From assembly GCA_002102555.1 (NCBI GenBank), contig MCFL01000034.1:124001-188000 (forward strand): 64,000 nucleotides of DNA, written 5' to 3'. The notes beneath the pieces were generated by a model. It did no database searches and was not told the origin of the DNA. It worked only from the letters and a program-made list of their open reading frames with translations. Below are positions 24,282-34,166 of the stretch, piece by piece. The stretch is from Catenaria anguillulae PL171 (Eukaryota > Blastocladiomycota > Blastocladiomycetes > Blastocladiales > Catenariaceae). The first letter of the stretch is position 1. Every line of letters starts with the position of its first letter. Both the position numbers and the translations under genes were made by a program.

Positions 24282-25219
24282 GATGAGAGGGAGTTGGTGT
24301 GTTGGCGATGAATGAGTGGTATCGGTGCGCGGATGTGTGACATGGACGAATGGCTGATCCTGAGTGGCAAGTCGAGGGAAACGGTGGCAAGGTCGGCGGG
24401 GATCTGGCCGCTACTTGAAGCGAATCCAAGTCTCGAGTCCGAGCCAAAAGTCAAAGTTCAAGTAAGTGAGTCCGAACATCGGCTGTGATCATCGGTCTGA
24501 GTCGGATGCAAGCTGAGACCTTTCCACGTCTCGTCGCATCACCATCCGCACTCTCAATGAGTGCACGGACCACATCGCAGCCAGGGCGAGGCAAAAGGCG
24601 AGGATGTACAGTAATACATTTAATGTAAAAAAAAAGAAGAGGTCCACAAGGTAACCGATATGAGTGCACGCGTGGGCGGACCCATGCCTTGCGCTCAAGA
24701 CGCGATCGCAAGTGAAAACAAGTGTGGGAGCTGGATGCAGTCAAAAGAGAGAACAAGTATCAAACACGACAGACGATGAGACGGAGGCGGCAGTACCAAA
24801 AACCAAAGGGAAACGGCAAGCCGGCGGAACATGAAGATTCCAGTTGAACAGAAACAGCAGGCAGAGGCAGATTTACGCGAACCAAATCAAATGATACATA
24901 TGCACAAAACGAAGGAAACGTAAGAATAGTCGACCTCGGACTCGGACGCGGGGTTGCTGATAAGCTTGGGCAATGAACAAAATAATCGGGACCAACGTGG
25001 GTGGAAGGAGGCCCGCAACGAGAGTCCAGATGCGTGGAGATCCGCGGTATGAAGACGAAACTCGGCCATATGAATATGAGAAAGTAGATGTCGTTACGAG
25101 ATTGGCGCTGCCGAAGTTCGAGACTGGGCGCGATCAACGCATTCGGTCGATTTGGAGCGATGGGAAACGGATAAACAGGTGAGCGTTTGGTGCGCTCTGA
25201 GACGAGCGGTAGCGTTGGC
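24282..25219. other. Intergenic, Hsp12-like 5' / UBL3 3'
   Basis: 938 bases without a supported gene. A 180-residue - strand ORF (24760-25302) overlaps the last UBL3 exon and has UTR-like composition, so I do not call it. A short A-run lies near 24628-24636. The part next to 24281 should hold the stress-gene promoter. Confidence 0.5.
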
Positions 25220-25847
25220 TTATAGGATGATGCAGCACTTGCTTGATGACGGCTCGTCGGCTTTTGGTTTGGGTGCATCGGGGCCTGCAGCACGCTCAAC
25301 AACAGGGTATGAGCTCAGTCTGTCAGCGAAGAGGACAATGGGGGCGAAACCGGAAACGCACTCCTTTCCTCCACAACCTCACGAGCCTTGATAACAATGT
25401 GTACAATGGTAACCTCGCCTACGGGAAGCTTGTGATCCGCTAAAACACGATCCACGCCAACTTTGTCAATGATGGAGCGGGGCTTGACATGAATGCACAC
25501 GTCAACGAACCAGCTAATGCGCCTGGGCCCTCCAAAAACCGTCCACGATGAAGTAACCGAACTTGAGCAGGGATTTCGGGCTTTTCGACCGTGACGTCTA
25601 GCACATGTCGTCCCAAAACAGAATTGAGTCAGTCAGCAGCACTTTCCGCAAGTTCCAGAGAAGTACAGGCATGACACAAACCAGTTGGCCAATTTGCAAT
25701 CGTGTGCTTTGCAACGCTTTCCACAGTATCGGTTGGCTCAAAAAAGAGGCCTTCCTTGCGCTGGCTGTTAACGAAAAGCAGCGTGATACCAACCTTGCCG
25801 GGTTGAGGTGCTGGGCCAGAATGCGGTGCGGCAGCTTCTTGAGACAT
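25220..25847 (-). CDS. Membrane-anchored ubiquitin-fold protein (UBL3/MUB-like)
   Basis: Four exons (25682-25847, 25511-25597, 25362-25439, 25220-25284) joined by GT/AG introns of 84, 71 and 77 bases give one 131-aa frame. The ubiquitin-like fold is visible: ITLLFVNSQRKEGLFFEP, then DTVESVAKHTIANWP (the helix region DIAKHVYDNWP of human UBL3), LLHRGRFLEGPGALA, and KLPVGEVTIVHIVIKAR. The chain ends SSSKCCIIL, a CAAX box with a second upstream Cys, as in UBL3/MUB (CCVIL in human), so it should be prenylated, possibly palmitoylated, and held at the plasma membrane. UBL3/MUB proteins are not conjugated like ubiquitin; they recruit E2 enzymes at membranes or sort cargo to vesicles. Start ATG 25847 is set by homology; the frame is open further upstream. 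Confidence 0.86.
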
Positions 25848-26485
25848 GGCGGCTGGAAGATTGGATCGATTGTTGTTGTGAATGTCGGCAAAAAGCAAGT
25901 GCGCGGCTGCGTCGTTGTCGTTCGGGAGAAGCGATTGAAAAACGAAGACGGATGGGGGTGGCCTCAGAGGCTTTGCGAATCGATTGGGCAGTGATTTGGA
26001 GCGAGTGTAGAGTGCGTGGAAACGTCGAGCGCGTGTTGACTGGGCCTGAATCGGCGTGCGGAATCGAAGAGCGGGAGCCAAACGGAGTGGTGTCACGGTG
26101 GGTTGCACTGGTTGGCAGCTGATTGATGAAGGAATCCAAGTATGCGGCCAATTGCAACAAGAGGCTGTACTCAAAGTATTTACATGCGACAGCCTACTAT
26201 GTCAAGCATTTGACATTTTTTCAGCTCCTTTCCGTGTTTACATTTTCAAGGTTTCGTTGGGAGACTCAATGAATAACACACGACACGAGAGTGACACGAG
26301 AGGCGGCGAGTGCGCGAACGGTCCTCCGATTCGGTGTTGCAGTTGTCGGCGCGATCTTCACACGCGGTTCCCAGAGACAGGACAGGGCGTGGCAGACTTG
26401 GAGGGTCAGTTGCGTTTGCACCCCTTTCTTGCTCCGTGCCTTTCATGAACGAATACATGTCCCGCGCCAAGCCTTGTCTCGCACC
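25848..26485. promoter_or_regulatory. Divergent intergenic region, UBL3 / membrane protein A
   Basis: About 640 bases between divergent genes. It must hold both promoters. ORFs here have no recognisable content. Confidence 0.45.
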
Positions 26486-29327
26486 ATGAATCACAGCCCA
26501 TCAATTGCGTCCACACGTCCAGGATCCGAAACCGACGGGCAATCAGGCAGCGGCCACTTCGCCGTCAATGACGCCGAGGCATGCCTCGGGAGATCGCCTC
26601 AACAACAGCGGGGCACCAAGCCTGCAATACCTAATCTCAAGCGTAGCGAATCAACGGCTAGCTCGGACATTCGGCTGTGTCCCTACATGGCTCTCTCTAC
26701 CAGCCCAAATCGGAGCGCGAAAGTTGTTTGTCGGCGGCAGTAAGGTCCTCAAAGAAGCTTGCATTTTTGCGAACAGCTGGTCACCGACAATCACAAGAAC
26801 GCTGGACTGACAGAAAGAGCTCCCGCCACCGAGAGTGTCTCCTATTCTGTAGAATGCCCGCATTCGACACAGCTCCCGACGATCAGACCACACTTCTTCT
26901 GGATTGGTCGGTGACGAGCAAAAGCACGAAGAGGTTGACATAAGCGTTGATCCCGTAACGTACGTCCGGCCATAGAATTCTCATTAGAGCTCCGACGTCG
27001 AGTCGATTCTCCCGAAACATTCGCCATCAAGTTGCTTTGTGTGCTGATCATGCTCACGACCCGCGACTGCACTGCTGGTATCATGCAGGCTCGACCCATA
27101 CCTCCTTGCCCTTTCCGTTACGCAATTCCAACCTTGGATCTTTATTCGCGAGCTTGTTCTCCACTCGTTCCAGCCGCTCTTGATTTTCCTACTCTGGACG
27201 CCCCGGCACAGGACACTCTTGTACAATCGCGCATTCATTGGACACTCCTTTGGATTCTACCTGCAATGGGCATTCTTCCTCTGGAGCGCCGGTTGCATTC
27301 TTGTCTTTGTTCTTGATCCTCCGGAACACATTGGTTGGCCGCAATTTATCATTCCGCAATTGCTCTTGTTCTTCCGACACATTGTCATTGCATTCAAGTA
27401 CTCATTCCTCAGGTATGCCTGCTTGCTCACTCGTGATCTCTCTGTCGAGCTCGTGACGCTCACCGCTTTACAAACCGGGCTGCTTGATCACCCAGCCCAA
27501 TCGAGCTTAGTTTGATGGAGGAAGAAGTAGAACCAATCGAGACGAAATTCCAACGACAAAGTATGCATGCAATTTATCAACCTTCAATGTCACGCCGTTC
27601 TCATCCTGACTTTTGACCTGTGCTACTTCCCAGTTCTCACTGGCTGGCTCTTCCCAAGCAAGGATCTCGTCGACATTCAGGTTCTTCTTGCCTCCGCGCG
27701 CCAATGGCTGGATTTGACACTTGGTCACTTCATCCTTGCAGGGCACGCTAGCCACTTGCCAAAGATCGTAACGACAGGAACCAATCATGATGCCGCGGCC
27801 ACATCCACTCATAACCCCGACCAAACGAGCCAAACCAACACTGCCCACCCTGCCCCGGTCATGTCGGACCTGCGACTGCGTTATGGCGCGTATCTCAACG
27901 ATGCAAGTACGGCAACTAACCAGACTACCCCCACGACCGTGGGCGGTACACCAACCTCGGATGCAAAGACACCAGCAGCCGGCCAAAACCTCCCAAGCAC
28001 TTCGCCAACGCACGCGCCGGCCTGGGTTGTAATCACGGAGCTGATTTTCGAAGCCAACAAGGTGCGAGGGTTCCCAATCTCGCTAAGGGCTATAAGTGCG
28101 TCAACTTCATGCCGTCATTCAAGTACCAATTGTGTGGGGAAAGCCGACACGCTCATCACGTACTGCCCTGGTGGATGTAGCAATTCTCTACACTTGTATC
28201 CCATACTGTATTCGGTGGTACTTGGGCCAGGAAATCATTGGTGGGACCCGATGGACGTGCTGGCTCTACGCATTTTGCGAGTTCTGGATCAATTTCTTTC
28301 TCATGACGGCAAACTTGGCATTCATCAACGTGTGGTATGTCTCTCCAGTATTTGCAGATTCCCTGTTTGTGTTTGCAACAACTGACAACCTGCTCTGCTG
28401 CTTTGGATGCAGTGTGACCGATTTCCGGCGCCGCGAGTACCTCTTCAACCGACTCCAGGCAATCTTGCTCGACGGATTCGTCCGTGTTCCAGCTTCGTCC
28501 CTCAAGCAATTGGACCCGACCAAGAATGTTGCCAGCGTGCCAATTACCGAAGAAAATTCAGAGCAGGAAGCGGCAGAGGTAACAAAACAGTCGACTACGG
28601 CCCAAGCGGCGCTGCCACAGCCGACAGACTACCAAACAGTCCGCCTCTGTATGAACAATTGCCACAACTTGTTGCTCTGGTGGTACACGCGGCTGATTAT
28701 TCAAGACTACGGCCGACCGTACTTGTTGCGGCTTCAAACCTACACTGGGTACTATCTGCACGTCTCGGCGTACTACCACCTTGAATTTGCGCTGACGACA
28801 GTTTGGATCCTGTTAGGTCATTTATTGTCTTCTGCCTCATCCTCGCCGGTATTTTGTTCGGCGCTGCCTTGGGCTTTTTCGTCGTCGATACGGTTGGTCT
28901 GGTGCTTTGTCTGTGCATGGTCGCGCTCATGGTCGTCATGGTCGTCACTGTGCTCTACTTTGGCCTACTTGCCAATGCCGTGCGTCAAGGACACGTGACC
29001 ATGCTGTACAAGAAAGCCGTACGTTTTGTGCTCGGTGACGTAATGCCCATGATTGCTGACTGTGCCGCCGTTGTCCGAATCCCACACCAACAGATTACAT
29101 TTTCAACCCGAGCTGAGCGTCTTCGGACCTCACACACAGAACAATCGCACGACTCGCGCGATGCCGCACAATTGTGCTGGATTCTTGCTCAAGCGTGCCA
29201 CGACGACGAGCGCGTCAACTCACTGCGGGTATTTGGATTAGACTGCACGCCGCAGCTCGTGACCACGTTCAGTACAGCCATGCTTGCGGCCTTGTCAACT
29301 GGTTTACAAGTGTTTATGCGCCGGTAG
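26486..29327 (+). CDS. Orphan 8-TM protein A (tandem paralogue of B)
   Basis: Multi-exon gene; exon borders were placed by matching to its neighbour B. After a Ser-rich N-terminus (first ATG 26486, weakly supported): acidic EEVDISVDPVT; exon at 27094 (LDPYLLALSVTQFQPW...) carrying TM1-3 (LQWAFFLWSAGCILVFVLD and others); PIELSLMEEEVEPIETKF; a long loop with MSDLRLRYGAYL; TM4-5 with IIGGTRWTCWLYAF; VTDFRRREYLFNRLQAILLD; CHNLLLWWYTRLIIQDYGRP; TM6-7; a helical loop; and a last TM ending TGLQVFMRR at stop 29327. I recognise no named family. Topology (several TMs, a large loop, then TM-loop-TM at the end with LRVFGL before the last helix) is reminiscent of gustatory-receptor-like proteins, which are known from some early-diverging fungi. 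Introns are 60-90 bases with GTACGT/GTATGC donors; at least one frame break remains near 28100. Confidence 0.7.
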
Positions 29328-29572
29328 CATATTGCCCAGTGACGTCTCCGTGTTCTGGACCCCTGGCCATACTTCAGGAGGCCAGGCCGCGTCAGCAAAG
29401 CGCATTTCCCACACCATGGTTGCAATGGCGACGCAATTTCGTCTTTCAGTTTGTGGCTTGGAAAGACTTCGGCAATAAATTCCATGTTCGGATGGTCCTT
29501 GAGCAACTCGCCACCTCGAGCATCCAGCAAACCCGTTCATGGCGACCACCCGCATCAACCGCATTATTCGCC

Positions 29573-32397
29573 ATGAGTAATCCGGTCCTCAATGTCATCA
29601 AACCGGCCAAGCTGGCGCCGTCAAGCGATCGCATCAACAAGCTGAGCGCCGGCCGTGTCCCTAGCCGCCTCGGCGGCGCCAGCGGGATCCTGTCCATGCG
29701 CGGCTCGCTGAATGCCATGAATAATCGCGCACCGTCGATGGCGAGCTCAGTCTCGTTTGAAGGGTCACTTTATCAGGTCAATGTCAGTGCAATGTCCAAG
29801 GGGATCGGACCTTTACGGAGGGTATGTGACTCCAGTTCGCGACGGACCGATTAACGTGGTTGTGAGTGACACAAAATTGTTCTTCCTTTAGAGCCCTCGG
29901 ATGCAACAAAGCGCCAACGTGTTAGATCAAGTACAAGAAAACGAGGAAGACGAAGACATTAGCGTTGACCCAACGTCGTACGTTGGCAGTGTTGACTTGA
30001 TACCGAGCAAATGGCATGACTCATTGTATGCCATGTAGGCTGGACCCGTTCCTTCTTGCCCTTTCCATTACCAATTTCCAACCGGGCGTTTTTCTTCGCG
30101 AGCTCATGCTCCATCTTCTCCAGCCGGTGGTCATCTTGTTTCTGCCATTCTCGATCCGGCTGCGGACACTTGCGTACAATCGGCAGTTTTACGGCGGCTC
30201 ATTCCTGGTTCCGCTGCAATGGACGTTCATGGTTTGCCTGATTGCGAGCACGACTGTTTTCTTTCTGGATCGACCTGAGCTCATTGGATGGGAAGAGTAT
30301 GCCTTGTCGGTGCTCATGTTGGTGTATCGACAAGCGATCATTGCATGCAAGTATTCATACACTAGGTACGAAAACATGCTGAATGCCGACACGTTTGGGG
30401 CTTGGTGGCTAAACCGTATTAGCAAAACAGCCCACTCGAGCTGGCCAAGATGGAGGAGGAGTTTGAGACTGCCGACACACAGTATCAACGTCAAGGTGCT
30501 ACCCACACATACGCCCCCCGCCTGATTCAATGCTTTCTTGAGCACATACTTACCCAGATACGATATGATTCACATTTCTCCAGTATTGACTGGGTGGATC
30601 AACCCGAATCGAGACGTTGTCGAAACCCAAGTGCTCCTTGCCTCTGTCCGTCAATGGCTTGACCTATGCCATGGCCATCTCATTCTCAAGTCCAACAAAC
30701 CCGGTGCGCCAACCCCACTCAAACCAGTTGCAAAGGAGCAGCAAGGCATGCAAGTCGTCAACGACCTGCAGCTTCGATATGGAGCGTATCTCGACGCAAA
30801 CAATGCATCGTCAGACGCAGCAGCGGCTGCCACGGCTGCATCAAAAAGCACTGGCAACTCCAAAACCCCGTCGAGTACTGCTAGTCCAGGATCACAACAT
30901 GACTCGGGGCCAAACGGAGACAGCTCGAAAAAGCGCGTTTCGGCTTGGAGCGTGATTGTGGAAATGGTCATGGAGAGCCACCAATGCCAAACGAGCCAAA
31001 TGAGTTTCCGAATGACTCGTACGTTGAGCATCTGCCTCCACATTCGGCATTGGCTTGCGGCGAAAGACTGACCCCGGTGACGTCGTCAGCCTTGGTCTTT
31101 TGCATTCTGCCACTCATTGTCAGGTGGATCATGGGCGAGCCCGTGGCAGGAGGCACGCGATGGACCGCTCAAGTGTACACAGCAGCCGTCTTTTACAACA
31201 ACTATTGGATGATGACGTCCAACTTGGGTTTTGTTCAGATCTGGTATGTCGTGTTCCTCTACTTCTCGTAGTCTGAGTGCACTAGTCCTCGTTCGTCTCA
31301 TCATTCTCGAATGATGTATCGGGACAGTATCACCGACTTTCGGCGCCGTCAATTTCTCTTTACCCGCTTGAAAGCCATGCTATTCGACGGGTTTGTCAAG
31401 GTGCCGCGGTCAGCCATCACGGACACGAGTCATGGGAAACTTGCGGGCGAGCGCCGCCCTGACGAACTCAACTCGGTCATGGAAATTGACGACGAGAGCG
31501 CCAAGCCAGCGAGCTACAACTTGGATGAGAGTGCACGAACTGCGACTGGGCTCATTGTGCCGCAAATTATCAAGGATGGCGGCAAGACATCTGATGGCGC
31601 AAAGTCCATGAAGGATAGGATTGCGTGTGATCCAGACGACGAACTGGTTCTGGTCCGCTTGGATATGGATCACAGCCACAACTTGCTCATGTGGTGGTAC
31701 TCGAGGCTCATTTTACAGGATTATGGGCGCACTTTCTTGCTGCGGTTGCAGTCGTATAGCGGGTGCGCATGTTTCTATCTTGACCGCGATACATAGGTGC
31801 CCAACTTACGATACGTTTTTTTTCCCTCCGCTGGCAGTGCTTTCATCTTGTTTTGCTTCAAAGTCGCCCTGTTTCTCGTCACGTTTGCCATTGGCTGGAC
31901 AGTCCCAACGCCCGCTGGCTTCTCGCTTGCCGTCGTCGTCATGTTGACGCTCTTTATTCAAATCATTCGCGTGCTGTACCATGGCCTGAAAGCCAATCGT
32001 GTCCGCGAAGCGCACACAACGGCGTTGTATCGGAAAGCGGTACGACTGATATCTGCCTCATGTGCGACCAACACCCCGCAGCTGACTTTGACTGTTTTCA
32101 CTGCCCAGATCACGCTGTCGACTCGCGCAGAGGCTTGCGCTCAAGGAACCCAGAGCAGGCTCAAGTCGCACATGACTCGGCACAGCTGTGCTGGGTCCTG
32201 TCCGAGGCGTCAAGGGATGACGAGGCTGCGAGTGCCTGCGCGTATTTGGGTTGCGGTTGAATGGGAGGTTGGCAACGACATTTGTGACGTTCATGTTGGC
32301 AGGCATCAGTAGTGGATTGCAACGGCTGGGTCCTAAGAAGTCGCTTCGTGACCGACGACAAATAAACAAGACTTGTCATTGGCCCTCAGCATTGTAA
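29573..32397 (+). CDS. Orphan 8-TM protein B (tandem paralogue of A)
   Basis: Starts at ATG 29573 (MSNPVLNVIKPAKL). Introns at 29822-29891, 29978-30038 and 30496-30583 are well supported by phase and by paralogue A. Same architecture as A: EEDEDISVDPTS, LDPFLLALSITNFQPG, LQWTFMVCLIASTTVFFLD, SPLELAKMEEEFETADTQYQ, VLTGWINPNRDVVETQVLLA, LQLRYGAYLDA, VAGGTRWTAQVYTAAVF, SITDFRRRQFLFTRLKAMLF, SHNLLMWWYSRLILQDYG, TM6-7, then ITLSTRAE and a last TM (LATTFVTFMLAGISSGLQRL). The final exon needs two one-base corrections (near 32130 and 32240) to follow A, and then runs to TAA 32395-32397, giving B a basic tail that A lacks. Between SITDF and SHNLL, B carries a longer acidic insert than A. Confidence 0.7.
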
Positions 32398-32729
32398 GCT
32401 AGGGTAAACTGTTTCGCATTCAGGGTCGCAGCATTCCCAATGAAAGAAAGGACATGCATGCAGGCAATCACGGTATATATATGTATTACATGTGCAAGCA
32501 ACCAACATCCATGGCGTGGAAATCTGTGAAAAGGTATAATTCTTCACCACACCCCAATCCCAATACCATGACCCCGATCCACACCCACCTCGCCGACACG
32601 GAAACAGACTTGTACCCAGCGGCCGCATTTCTCATCCCATTCCCATCCACCTTCCCGCCACCCGGCACCAGCGGCACAAATGTCCGGTCCAAATCCGCCA
32701 CCACCACCCGATCCAATACATAAGCCCGA
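32398..32729. other. Convergent intergenic region
   Basis: 332 bases between the stops of gene B and the metallopeptidase-like gene; holds both 3' UTRs. A TATATATATG run at about 32474 is the only notable element. Confidence 0.5.
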
Positions 32730-34166
32730 TCACTCAATCGCTGCACGTCGCCGTTGCCCTCCGTCGCCGTCGCCTCTGCCCTTGACCTTGAACCCAAGCG
32801 CTCGAATCACGTCCAGTGTCCGTGGCCCCAACCCAGACTCGCCCGCGCCAAGCGCACCAATCAACTGGTCCAAGCTCTTTCCGCGCGGGATCTGGTACGT
32901 CATGAGAAAGTCGGGCGATTCCGCATATCTTGCCTGGGAAATGTGCGCAAGTGACGACCCGGGCGACAGTGGCGTGAGCGCGGTTTCAATCATGAGTGGT
33001 GCTCCCGGGGCAGACGCGCCGCCAGGCGACGCCGAAAATGTCACTGCGCCTGGTGTGGTTGCCAGCGAATACAAGGTGGACGCGGCATGAAGTGCCGACG
33101 GATGCCCAAGCGCTTGGTTGACCGTGTCAATGTTGGCCGGCAAGTGCACGGCGTCGTCCACCGCGGACGTAATGTCGCGCGCTAGGTCCGAGAGCATCGT
33201 TGTGGTGGCAGCATCGGACGCGGCCGTCAGATGCGATTCGAAGACGGACGGCGCGCGAAATCGGACCACCTCTTGGTGCATATTGCCCACGTCGTCGCCA
33301 GCGTCCTTGACCGACTTGAGCTCGGCAATCGGGAGCATCATGTTGACCCCGTTGCCCGCTTGCATCAAGTTGACGCCGCCAAACCCGAGAGCATGCACGA
33401 GCTCGTGCAGGACAACCATGGACAAGTCAAACTGGTTGGGCGCAATGCGCGACGAAGGCTTGTGTGATGAATGATGTGGAGACGGCGGTGGTGGAAACCA
33501 CCAATGCTGGTCGGCCGACAGTCGCATGTGCACGTCATATTCTGGGTCGAGTAGCGAGCCCGAGTTGGCGAGCAGCTGCGAGTTTTGCCTGGCAGCAAGG
33601 TTGCGCAATACCAGTTGCGGGTATTCAACGAGGCGGCCGGTGCGGCGGCGGATATCGTCAGATTCAGGATCCCAAGTTGAATCTGCATCGGGTACCCAGA
33701 CCGTCAAGCTGCGGCTCGGTACCGTTGCTGCCAACGTGTCTGGACACGTAGAATCGAAGCATTTGGAGAAGAAGGACACCCTGACGCGTGCGGTTGTCGC
33801 GAGTTGCACGGCCGAGACGAGGCGTGTTGCGGCTCTGTGGATCGAGTCGGCCACATTGGCGCAATACTGAGCGTCCGCCATGGCACAAGACAGGTCAATA
33901 GTCATGCATGGAACCGAGATGGTAATTGGTTTGCCACTTGGTGGTGTTGACGCAGGTGCTTGCGCGGGTGCAGATGGCGAGCGGTCATGGAGAAATGGTG
34001 CCGAGTTGCGAGCTGGTCGACGATATAAAGCAGGGTGGAATGGACCAGAGTGCCGTTCTGCTGGGAGAGGCGAGCATGTTGCGTGGAGGAAAAAGAGGCA
34101 TACGAGGCCAAGATAGACGGTCGCAGCACACGGAGAAGAGCGACTTGAATGCCGCAGCCATGTCAT
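32730..34166 (-). CDS. Secreted zinc metallopeptidase-like protein (HELVHALGF)
   Basis: Single exon, 478 aa from ATG 34166; longer versions of the frame start with a non-ATG codon. The N-terminus is basic followed by a hydrophobic core (VYLGLVCLFFLHATCS), a good signal peptide with cleavage likely before PLPAERH. The zinc site is HELVHALGFGG near residue 262, preceded by FDLSMVV. Cys pairs (VPCMTIDLSCAMADAQYC, FSKCFDSTCPD) lie in the N-terminal half. HExxHALGF is the form found in leishmanolysin-like (M8) and related metallopeptidases, but position 11 is Gly, so it lacks the usual metzincin third ligand HExxHxxGxxH; a distal His or Glu could serve. Near the end, SLDQLIGALGAGESGLGPRT followed by LDVIRALGF resembles a second copy of the LGF region. 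I infer a secreted protease or a protease-derived protein. Exact family is open. Confidence 0.75.
   Translation of the reverse strand: MTWLRHSSRSSPCAATVYLGLVCLFFLHATCSPLPAERHSGPFHPALYRRPARNSAPFLHDRSPSAPAQAPASTPPSGKPITISVPCMTIDLSCAMADAQYCANVADSIHRAATRLVSAVQLATTARVRVSFFSKCFDSTCPDTLAATVPSRSLTVWVPDADSTWDPESDDIRRRTGRLVEYPQLVLRNLAARQNSQLLANSGSLLDPEYDVHMRLSADQHWWFPPPPSPHHSSHKPSSRIAPNQFDLSMVVLHELVHALGFGGVNLMQAGNGVNMMLPIAELKSVKDAGDDVGNMHQEVVRFRAPSVFESHLTAASDAATTTMLSDLARDITSAVDDAVHLPANIDTVNQALGHPSALHAASTLYSLATTPGAVTFSASPGGASAPGAPLMIETALTPLSPGSSLAHISQARYAESPDFLMTYQIPRGKSLDQLIGALGAGESGLGPRTLDVIRALGFKVKGRGDGDGGQRRRAAIE

Noticed and set aside
24760-25302. A 180-residue - strand ORF
   Set aside because: It overlaps the last UBL3 exon in another frame and has no domain; the UBL3 exon is supported by the CAAX ending.
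27000-32400. Transposon-like duplication as the origin of A/B
   Set aside because: No terminal repeats, target-site duplications or transposase seen; intron positions are conserved, which fits ordinary gene duplication.
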